Source: Clostridiales bacterium
Lineage (GTDB): Bacteria > Bacillota > Clostridia > Lachnospirales > Lachnospiraceae
Assembly: GCA_019423795.1 (NCBI GenBank)
Contig: JAHZAT010000035.1
Span: 1-5,201, forward strand
Length of the DNA stretch: 5,201 bases
Reading direction: 5' to 3'
The notes under the pieces are model-generated. The model did not search any database. It saw only the letters and a list, made by a program, of their open reading frames with translations, and was not told the DNA's origin. Both the position numbers and the translations under genes were made by a program. This document shows positions 1 to 5,201 of the stretch, in pieces; the stretch's first letter is position 1; the number at the start of each line of letters is the position of its first letter.

Positions 1-565
1 CGACCTGTTTTTGTACTTTCTTATACATTGGCATCGTGATCCATAAGATCAGTCCGACAACTACTGCCAATGCTGTGATCGTAAATACAAAGGAAACTGC
101 TGCCTTATGATCCACTGTAAATGCCATGAACATCGCACCAAATACGACAAATGGTGACCTTAAAAACAACCGCAGGAACATGTTAACTCCATTTTGCACC
201 TGATTGATATCATTACTCATGCGGTTGATCAACGTTGATGTCCCAACCTGATCGATCTCCTGATAAGAAAATTGATTCATATGTGCAAACAAATCACTTC
301 TCATCGACTTTCCTGTATACACAGCCGATCTTGCCGCAAAATACTGTGCTGTGATAGAAAATGAAAATCCAATGATTCCAAGTAAGATCAATAATCCTCC
401 CATCTTCCACAAATATCCAATATCGTGATGTCCGATTCCTACATCGATCATGCTGGCAACGACCAATGGTACAAATAGTTCAAAACTAGCTTCCAGCATC
501 TTAAATAATGGTGCAAGGATCGTAACACAAAGATGCTCCTTTAAATATCCTAGTAACCGTTTCAT
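1..565 (-). CDS. ABC exporter half-transporter, N-terminal transmembrane domain (partial, C-terminus beyond left edge)
   Basis: The reading frame is open from an ATG at 565 to the window edge (188 residues, no stop), beginning MKRLLGYLKEHL. It reads as the transmembrane domain of a type I (multidrug/lipid/peptide family) ABC exporter. A short amphipathic N-terminus is followed by a first membrane segment at about residues 13-40 (with ELFVPLVVASMIDVGIG), a second at 54-75, an intracellular stretch with the family-typical SMRSDLF and TSTLINRMSNDINQVQ (87-124), and two further hydrophobic segments at about 129-150 and 156-179. The nucleotide-binding domain (Walker A/B, LSGGQ) would lie beyond the window, so ATP binding is expected from family architecture, not seen. 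The start is supported by GAAGGAG at 575-581, nine bases upstream. It has its own promoter and is separated from the gal operon by a terminator, so a role in galactose use is not implied. Such proteins usually pair with a second half-transporter. The substrate cannot be told from this sequence. Confidence 0.9.
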   Translation of the reverse strand, partial: MKRLLGYLKEHLCVTILAPLFKMLEASFELFVPLVVASMIDVGIGHHDIGYLWKMGGLLILLGIIGFSFSITAQYFAARSAVYTGKSMRSDLFAHMNQFSYQEIDQVGTSTLINRMSNDINQVQNGVNMFLRLFLRSPFVVFGAMFMAFTVDHKAAVSFVFTITALAVVVGLILWITMPMYKKVQKQV

Positions 566-574
566 CGATTCGTA

Positions 575-581
575 CTCCTTC
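575..581 (-). promoter_or_regulatory. Ribosome binding site of the ABC exporter gene
   Basis: GAAGGAG on the minus strand lies nine bases before the ATG at 565. It is a strong Shine-Dalgarno match and fixes the start of the ABC exporter frame. Confidence 0.8.
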
Positions 582-602
582 TTTTATCTTACTATTTTCT
601 TT

Positions 603-631
603 AGTATACACCATTTTATTTTTTATTTGAA
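603..631 (-). promoter_or_regulatory. Predicted sigma-A-type promoter for the ABC exporter gene
   Basis: On the minus strand, a -35 box TTCAAA (626-631) is separated by exactly 17 bases from a -10 box TATACT (603-608). The -35 matches TTGACA at four of six positions and the -10 matches TATAAT at five of six. The surrounding DNA is A-rich. Transcription would start near 596 and give a leader of about 30 bases containing the ribosome binding site. Its position just after the gal terminator fits a new transcription unit. No clear operator repeat is visible. The call rests on motif match only. Confidence 0.65.
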
Positions 632-652
632 CATAGTCCCAGATATTTTACG

Positions 653-701
653 AAAACAAAAAAGTACCGCTTAGAGCCAGGTAACATGCTCTAAACGGTA
701 C
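653..701 (-). terminator. Rho-independent terminator of the gal operon
   Basis: On the minus strand, 26 bases after the galE stop, a 14-bp inverted repeat has arms at 688-701 (GTACCGTTTAGAGC) and 664-677 (GCTCTAAGCGGTAC). There is a single G-U wobble and a 10-base loop (678-687). The stem is followed directly by TTTTTTGTTTT (653-663). This is a textbook intrinsic terminator pointing leftward. The other strand has no T-run after the stem (GGGGATGATT follows), so it is not bidirectional. It separates the gal operon from the ABC exporter gene. Confidence 0.93.
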
Positions 702-727
702 GGGGATGATTTATGGTTCAAAAAGAG

Positions 728-1738
728 TTATTTGTCTTCCTTTTGAACAGAACAATATCCTTGTGGGTGGCTGCTGTGCCATTTCCATGCGGATGCAATG
801 ATTTCTTCAAGATCTGCATGTTCTGGCTTCCATCCAAGGATATTCTTCGCTTTTTCACTGGAAGCGATCAAGACAGCCGGATCTCCAGCTCTTCTTCCTT
901 CTTCCACAGCCTTGATCGGCTTTCCTGTCACTTTTCTGGCTGTTTCGATAACTTCTTTTACAGTAAATCCAACACCATTTCCAAGATTGAAGATGTTGCT
1001 TTCATTACCTTCCATTAAGTATTTTACTGCCAGAATATGTGCCTGTGCAAGATCTGTTACATGAATATAGTCTCTTACACAAGTTCCATCTTTTGTATCA
1101 TAATCCGTTCCAAAGATACTGATTGCTTCTCTTTTGCCATTTGGCACCTGTAAGATCAGTGGAATCAGATGTGTTTCTGGATTATGATCTTCTCCGATCT
1201 GTCCACTTACATGTGCTCCGCAGGCATTAAAGTATCTTAAAGATACATAACGAAGTCCATGTGCACGACCAACCCACTTAAACATCTTTTCCATGGAAAG
1301 TTTTGTCTCTCCATAAGTGTTTGTTGGCTCTGTGCGGTCTGTCTCTACGATCGGTACTTTCTCTGGTTCTCCATAAGTTGCTGCTGTTGAGGAGAATACG
1401 ATCTTATCGATGCCATGTTCTACTAAGGACTGTACCATTGTCTTTGTTCCACAAAGGTTATTATCATAATATTTTAATGGATTTACCATACTTTCTCCAA
1501 CTAAGGAGTTTGCCGCAAAATGAATGACTGCATCGATATCTTTTTCCTGATCTAGTACACTATCTACAAAATCTTTATCTCTTAAATCACCTTTATAAAA
1601 CTTTGCTTTTGGATGAACAGCCTCGATATGTCCTGTTTCCAGATTATCGATGATCACGACTTCTTCTCCAGCATCGATCAGTTCGTATACTGTATGAGAA
1701 CCTATGTATCCAGCTCCGCCTAATACTAATATTTTCAT
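728..1738 (-). CDS. galE: UDP-glucose 4-epimerase
   Basis: This 336-residue protein interconverts UDP-galactose and UDP-glucose in the cytoplasm with bound NAD, closing the Leloir pathway. It also supplies UDP-galactose for surface polysaccharide. It is a full-length extended short-chain dehydrogenase/reductase. The Rossmann NAD motif GGAGYIG is at residues 7-13, the acidic D31 follows the second strand (VVIIDN), and HFAAN is at 73-77. The catalytic Ser/Thr segment is FSSTAATYG (115-123), and the YxxxK pair is Tyr142/Lys146 (TYGETK). Substrate-side motifs are RYFNACGA (168-175), CVRDYIHV (220-227), NLGNGVG (251-257) and RRAGDPA (282-288). The C-terminus has the usual WKWHSSHPQGY. The ATG at 1738 has AAGGA at 1749-1753, ten bases upstream, within a longer purine run. 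It is the last gene of the operon, 30 bases after galT. Leu290 sits where E. coli GalE has Tyr299, so the enzyme may also accept UDP-GlcNAc (inference). Confidence 0.97.
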   Translation of the reverse strand: MKILVLGGAGYIGSHTVYELIDAGEEVVIIDNLETGHIEAVHPKAKFYKGDLRDKDFVDSVLDQEKDIDAVIHFAANSLVGESMVNPLKYYDNNLCGTKTMVQSLVEHGIDKIVFSSTAATYGEPEKVPIVETDRTEPTNTYGETKLSMEKMFKWVGRAHGLRYVSLRYFNACGAHVSGQIGEDHNPETHLIPLILQVPNGKREAISIFGTDYDTKDGTCVRDYIHVTDLAQAHILAVKYLMEGNESNIFNLGNGVGFTVKEVIETARKVTGKPIKAVEEGRRAGDPAVLIASSEKAKNILGWKPEHADLEEIIASAWKWHSSHPQGYCSVQKEDK

Positions 1739-1767
1739 TGCTTTACTTTCCTTTCTATGATTTTATC

Positions 1768-1794
1768 ATTATAAAACTGCAATAAATCGGTCAA
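1768..1794 (-). promoter_or_regulatory. Possible internal promoter for galE overlapping the end of galT
   Basis: On the minus strand, TTGACC (1789-1794, five of six to consensus) precedes a perfect TATAAT (1768-1773) that overlaps the galT stop codon. The spacer is only 15 bases, shorter than the preferred 16-18, which weakens the case. Both boxes lie in or at the end of galT coding sequence (codons for Phe-Asp-Arg to Leu-stop), so a chance match is possible. If active, it would start near 1761, give a leader of about 22 bases that still holds the galE ribosome binding site, and provide UDP-galactose synthesis without galactose induction. Confidence 0.35.
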
Positions 1795-3265
1795 ATGCTT
1801 TTCTTCCTTCTTCATTATATTTATAAACTCCGGCATCTTCAAGAACTTTAACAAATACCTGTCCGATCTCTTCTTTTAAGATATCCATGACATTTTCTTC
1901 ATTGATATCTGTATATTTTCCTTTGATTTCTTCAACCCATGCTGCATGCTTCTTTAAATCTTCCTTAGAAACAATATCTTCTCCTTTGATCAGGCACTGG
2001 CTTAAATGTTCCATCTCTGCCTTTAATCTAGATGGCAGAACAGCAAGTCCCATAACCTCGATCAGTCCAATATTCTCTTTCTTGATATGATGATACTCAT
2101 TGTGTGGATGGTAAAGTCCTAATGGGCATTCTTCGGTTGTGATATTGTTACGAAGTGTCAGATCCAGTTCGTATACCTCACCTTTTTTACGTGCGATCGG
2201 TGTAATCGTATTGTGTGGTTCTCCATCTGTCTCGGCAAAAATATATGCTTCTTCATCCGTGTATCCTCGCCATTTTTTCAAAATATGATCAGCAAGATCA
2301 ATGAGGCGTTTCTCATCTTTACTCTGAATACGGATCACAGATAATGGCCAGTGAACGATTCCTGCTTTGACATCTTCATATCCTGGGATGGTAAATTCTT
2401 TTTCAATCTCTGCTCGTTCCATAGCAAATTCATAATGACCGCCTTGGAAATGATCGTGTGTTAAGATAGAACCTCCAACAATCGGAAGATCGGCATTCGA
2501 TCCAAGGAAATAATGAGGAAACTGTTTTACAAAATCAAATAGTTTTGTAAATGCTGCCCGATCGATCTTCATTGGTACATGCTGTCCATTAAATACGATA
2601 CAATGCTCATTGTAGTATACATATGGAGAATACTGGAATCCCCATTTTCTGTCATTAATCGTAAGCGGTATGATCCTGTGATTCTGTCTTGCAGGGTGAT
2701 TCATTCTTCCTGCATATCCTTCATTTTCCATGCAAAGCTGACACTTTGGATAAGAACTTTGCTTTGCATTTTTCGCTGCTGCGATCGCTTTCGGATCTTT
2801 CTCTGGTTTGGAGAGATTGATCGTGATATCAATATCTCCATATGGACTATTTACTTTCCATTTCATATCTTTTTTGACGCGGTCTCTTCGGATATAGTTC
2901 GTATCCTGACTGAATTCATAGAAAAATTCAGTTGCTTTCTTTGGACTCTCTTCGTAATAGGTACGGAATTCTTTGATGACCTGGCTTGGTTTTGGTGTCA
3001 GGATTCCCATTAATTTTGTGTCAAATAAATCTCTTGTGACAATATCATCACTCTTAATAATATAACGATCATATGCTGCATCTGTCAGACGATCTAAAAT
3101 CTCCGGCAAAATAATTTCTTCACCTGTGATATCTGGATCATTGTACTCATCTAAACGAAACACTTCCAGATATTGATTGATCGTATAGATTTCATCTTCT
3201 GGCATGATCAGTTTTTTATCAAGTCCATATGTTACAAGTTTTTTGATATCTTTTTGTAAATCCAT
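1769..3265 (-). CDS. galT: Hexose-1-phosphate uridylyltransferase, class II (GalT2 type)
   Basis: This enzyme transfers the uridylyl group between UDP-glucose and galactose-1-phosphate, giving UDP-galactose and glucose-1-phosphate in the cytoplasm. The protein is 498 residues from the ATG at 3265. That length fits the long Bacillota class II family and exceeds the roughly 350 residues of the E. coli type. Visible features are CQLC (175-178), NEHCIVFNGQHVPMKI (219-234), the active-site segment GGSILTHDHFQGG (264-276) with an HxHxQ core (His270, His272, Gln274), and a second conserved block LYHPHNEYHHIKKENIG (384-400). By analogy with class I HPHxQ, His272 is the likely uridylylated residue (inference). 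I chose ATG 3265 over an upstream in-frame TTG at 3280 because GAGGTGG (3272-3278) is six bases before the ATG and would be inside the longer reading. One base separates this start from the galM stop, so translation is probably coupled. The stop is followed at once by an in-frame TGA (tandem TAA TGA). Confidence 0.96.
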   Translation of the reverse strand: MDLQKDIKKLVTYGLDKKLIMPEDEIYTINQYLEVFRLDEYNDPDITGEEIILPEILDRLTDAAYDRYIIKSDDIVTRDLFDTKLMGILTPKPSQVIKEFRTYYEESPKKATEFFYEFSQDTNYIRRDRVKKDMKWKVNSPYGDIDITINLSKPEKDPKAIAAAKNAKQSSYPKCQLCMENEGYAGRMNHPARQNHRIIPLTINDRKWGFQYSPYVYYNEHCIVFNGQHVPMKIDRAAFTKLFDFVKQFPHYFLGSNADLPIVGGSILTHDHFQGGHYEFAMERAEIEKEFTIPGYEDVKAGIVHWPLSVIRIQSKDEKRLIDLADHILKKWRGYTDEEAYIFAETDGEPHNTITPIARKKGEVYELDLTLRNNITTEECPLGLYHPHNEYHHIKKENIGLIEVMGLAVLPSRLKAEMEHLSQCLIKGEDIVSKEDLKKHAAWVEEIKGKYTDINEENVMDILKEEIGQVFVKVLEDAGVYKYNEEGRKAFDRFIAVL

Positions 3266-3266
3266 C

Positions 3267-4286
3267 TTATTCCACCTCAAATCGATATGTTGTTACTGCT
3301 TCGTATTCTTCGCCTTTTCTTAAAATTACCTTTGGTTCTTTTTCTATATGTATGGAGTTTGGTAAGAACTGGGCTTCTAAGGCAACACCATCTCTGTTTT
3401 CGTATGGTTTCCCACCTTTTCCATTACATCCGCCAGACAGGAAGTTTCCTGTGTATACCTGAATGCATGGAAGTGTTGTTGTCATCGTCATTTTTCTTCC
3501 AGTTTCTTTGTCATATAGAACTAACTGGTCATCTTCATCTTTTACCATGAAAGAATGATCATAACCTCCGGCAAGTTTTAACTGTTCATGATCATCGTTG
3601 ATCCGCTCTCCGATCTCATGAAATTCTTTAAAGTCAAATGGTGTGTTTTCTATCTTTAAAAATGTTCCATTGGCAAGACAGTTTTCATCAACACATGCAA
3701 TCTCATCCGCTTTTACCTTTAACTGATGATGATAAATTTTATCTTTTCCAGCAGATAAATTAAAGTAAGAATGATTTGTGATATTGACCAGTGTATCCTC
3801 ATCGGATACTGCTTCATATTCCATTTTTAATGTATTATCGCATAAACGATACACAACTTTCAGATAAAGACTTCCCGGATATCCTTCTTCCATATCTGGT
3901 GAGAGATAGATAAAACGGATTCCATCTTCCAACAATTCATATTTAAATATCTTTTGATTAAATCCTTTGATTCCTCCATGGAGAGAATTCTTTCCATTGT
4001 TTGCTGCCAATTCGTATGTCTTTCCATTTAATTCAAACTTTGCATCTCCGATACGATTTGCAACACGTCCGGCAATCGCTCCCATATAACTTCCATCTCC
4101 ATGCCAGCAATCTTCCACATTCTCAAATCCAAGAACAACATCCCCAAAGTTTCCTTCTCGGTCTTTTGTAAATACAGATAACACATGACATCCAAGATTA
4201 CTTGTGATCACCTTGATCTCATCATTTTTTAATTCGAATAAGCAGACTCCGTTATCTCTTTGTTCTATCATTCTTACTTTCATCAT
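3267..4286 (-). CDS. galM: Aldose 1-epimerase (galactose mutarotase)
   Basis: This 339-residue cytoplasmic protein interconverts the beta and alpha anomers of galactose, feeding the alpha form to galactokinase. Its length is normal for the family. Conserved blocks run in order: GRVANRIGDAKF (73-84, Arg74 and Arg78), the substrate histidine in NSLHGG (His103), NHSYFNL (171-177) with catalytic acid His172, GGYDHSF (240-246) with Asp243, and VALEAQFLPNSIH (301-313) with catalytic base Glu304. These correspond to His96, His170, Asp243 and Glu304 of the Lactococcus lactis enzyme. There is no signal peptide. Two ATG codons in a row (4286 and 4283) could both start translation. GAAGG at 4296-4300 is nine bases before the first, which I prefer. 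The galK stop is one base upstream, and its last codons (FEVE-stop) carry the galT ribosome binding site. It could act on other aldoses, but the gal context makes galactose likely. Confidence 0.96.
   Translation of the reverse strand: MMKVRMIEQRDNGVCLFELKNDEIKVITSNLGCHVLSVFTKDREGNFGDVVLGFENVEDCWHGDGSYMGAIAGRVANRIGDAKFELNGKTYELAANNGKNSLHGGIKGFNQKIFKYELLEDGIRFIYLSPDMEEGYPGSLYLKVVYRLCDNTLKMEYEAVSDEDTLVNITNHSYFNLSAGKDKIYHHQLKVKADEIACVDENCLANGTFLKIENTPFDFKEFHEIGERINDDHEQLKLAGGYDHSFMVKDEDDQLVLYDKETGRKMTMTTTLPCIQVYTGNFLSGGCNGKGGKPYENRDGVALEAQFLPNSIHIEKEPKVILRKGEEYEAVTTYRFEVE
3272..3278 (-). promoter_or_regulatory. galT ribosome binding site inside the last codons of galM
   Basis: GAGGTGG on the minus strand is formed by the galM codons GAG GTG GAA. 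It lies six bases before the galT ATG at 3265. It decides the galT start against the upstream TTG at 3280, which would put this site inside the gene. Confidence 0.8.
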
Positions 4287-4287
4287 C

Positions 4288-5201
4288 TTATAATACCTTC
4301 ATTCCTCCGTATGGGCGTACTTTTAAGACATGACATGCTCCTTCACCAAATACATGTTCCATGTTCTTTTTGTACATACTAACAATATCATTTGGTACAA
4401 ATGCCTGAATCGTTCCTGCAAATCCTCCTCCATGAACTCGGCTGACTCCTTTATCTCCTAAAGAAATATCACTGATCGCCAATCCGATTGATACACTCTG
4501 ATTTGTCAGGTCGTGGCTTGAATATACATTTTGTAAATATTTAAAGGATGAATCCCCAGATTCTTTGATCAATTTCTTAAATGTATCAAAATCTCCTTCT
4601 TCTAAAGCTTTTACCTGCTGATCTACACGTTTATTTTCCTCAAATAAATGCATTGCACGAAGAACTGCTCTATCTCCTAAGATTTCTCTGATCTTTGGTA
4701 GATTTAAGTAAAAATCATCTTTATCAACTTCTCTTAATGCTTCCTGATTAAAGTAATTGGCAACTTTCTTCATTTCGTATGGAATTGCTGCATAATCATC
4801 TGTTAAATCTGCATGAGATCCTTTTGTATCCACAATGCATAAGCTGTGTCCATATTCTTCAAAATCCACTTCAACCTTTTTGATCTTTGGACTTTGAGGA
4901 TCTTCAAAATCAATATTGATCAGACCTCCAATGGAAGATGCCATCTGATCCATCAATCCACATGGTTTTCCAAAGTATACATTCTCTGCATACTGTCCGG
5001 CCTGCGCCAAAAATACAGGATCGATCTTCATATCGTTATATAACCCAGATAAAATATTTCCGATCAATACTTCAAATGCAGCAGAAGATGACATTCCAGC
5101 CCCATTTAATACATCACTTGTTACATAAGCTTCAAATCCACCGATTTTATATCCTTCTTCTTTTAATTTAGAAGCAACTCCCTGAATCAGTGCCTGTGAT
5201 G
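4288..5201 (-). CDS. galK: Galactokinase (partial, N-terminus beyond right edge)
   Basis: This is an ATP-dependent kinase of the GHMP family that makes alpha-galactose-1-phosphate, the committed step of the Leloir pathway. The last 303 codons are present (frame from 5199). The N-terminal galactose-binding signature (GRVNLIGEHTDY type) is off the window, leaving roughly the first 90-130 residues missing. Visible are the phosphate-binding loop NGAGMSSSAAFEV (about 5106-5068), FGKPCGLMDQMAS (about 4974-4936) with the catalytic Asp of the CGxMDQ motif, CIVDTKGSHADLTDDY for the core strand and lid, and the third GHMP motif as SRVHGGGFAGTIQAF (about 4443-4399). The Met at 5094 is inside the phosphate-binding loop and cannot be the true start, since 35 in-frame codons of conserved GalK sequence precede it. 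RVHGGGFAGT differs from the RMTGAGFGGC type of the classical enzyme, so this is a divergent branch. Its last codons (GGMKVL) carry the galM ribosome binding site. The operon promoter should lie upstream, outside the window. Confidence 0.95.
   Translation of the reverse strand, partial: SQALIQGVASKLKEEGYKIGGFEAYVTSDVLNGAGMSSSAAFEVLIGNILSGLYNDMKIDPVFLAQAGQYAENVYFGKPCGLMDQMASSIGGLINIDFEDPQSPKIKKVEVDFEEYGHSLCIVDTKGSHADLTDDYAAIPYEMKKVANYFNQEALREVDKDDFYLNLPKIREILGDRAVLRAMHLFEENKRVDQQVKALEEGDFDTFKKLIKESGDSSFKYLQNVYSSHDLTNQSVSIGLAISDISLGDKGVSRVHGGGFAGTIQAFVPNDIVSMYKKNMEHVFGEGACHVLKVRPYGGMKVL
4296..4308 (-). promoter_or_regulatory. galM ribosome binding site inside the last codons of galK
   Basis: Two purine-rich cores sit in the galK codons for GGMKV: GGAGG (4304-4308) and GAAGG (4296-4300). 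The second lies nine bases before the first galM ATG (4286) and is well placed. The stronger GGAGG is 17 bases away and probably too far to act directly, though it may help load ribosomes. The arrangement supports reinitiation or coupled translation from galK into galM. Confidence 0.6.

Noticed and set aside
450..674. A 74-codon plus-strand frame crossing the exporter start and the intergenic gap
   Set aside because: It runs antisense through the exporter's ATG, its promoter and the terminator T-tract, with no start signals of its own.
664..701. The hairpin as a terminator for a plus-strand gene, or as an operator
   Set aside because: There is no T-run on the plus-strand side and no plus-strand gene upstream. 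The T-tract and position after galE explain it as a leftward terminator.
713..1064. Plus-strand open frames of 101 and 88 codons opposite the 3' end of galE
   Set aside because: They overlap each other and conserved galE sequence, lack ribosome binding sites and resemble no protein family.
2579..3013. A 144-codon plus-strand open frame inside galT
   Set aside because: It is antisense to a well-conserved galT. The translation is low-complexity Phe/Ile/Ser-rich with no recognisable family and no ribosome binding site, so it is a shadow frame.
3266..4290. galM out of place or a recent insertion between galK and galT
   Set aside because: Both junctions are seamless one-base gaps with shared ribosome binding sites, and codon use looks like the neighbours, so it appears to be an integral operon member.
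4288..5094. galK read as a complete 268-residue gene starting at Met 5094
   Set aside because: This Met is within the GMSSSAAFEV phosphate-binding loop. The same frame continues upstream to the window edge with GalK-like sequence, so the gene is cut by the window, not short.

Overview
The window is low-GC (by eye just under 40% G+C) and every gene lies on the minus strand. The gene families (class II GalT, Bacillota-type GalE, a GalK variant with an RVHGGGFAGT motif) and the strong AAGGA/GGAGG ribosome binding sites point to a Bacillota (Firmicutes) bacterium. A gut clostridial or Lachnospiraceae-like genome is my best guess, but the sequence alone does not prove this.

Read in the direction of transcription (high to low coordinates), the window opens inside galK (galactokinase, start cut off by the window edge). 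It continues through galM (galactose mutarotase), galT (class II UTP/UDP-glucose hexose-1-phosphate uridylyltransferase) and galE (UDP-glucose 4-epimerase). This is a full Leloir set. GalM turns beta- into alpha-galactose, GalK phosphorylates it, GalT exchanges it onto UDP, and GalE regenerates UDP-glucose. The galK-galM and galM-galT junctions are each a stop codon plus one base plus ATG (TAAGATG), with the downstream ribosome binding site inside the upstream gene's last codons, so translation is probably coupled. The galT-galE gap is 30 bases and overlaps a possible weak internal promoter. A strong intrinsic terminator (14-bp stem, T-tract) follows galE and closes the operon.

Between the terminator and the next gene lies a good sigma-A-type promoter (TTCAAA, 17-base spacer, TATACT). 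It serves a separate gene running off the left edge: the N-terminal membrane half of a type I ABC exporter. The 162-base gap between galE and this gene is fully accounted for by terminator, promoter and ribosome binding site.

There are no RNA genes, mobile elements, CRISPR arrays or regulator genes in the window. The operon promoter and any galactose-responsive operator must lie beyond the right edge. I found no undescribed system. The points worth a second look are start-site choice, translational coupling, a possible galE promoter, active-site variants and a marked excess of GATC.
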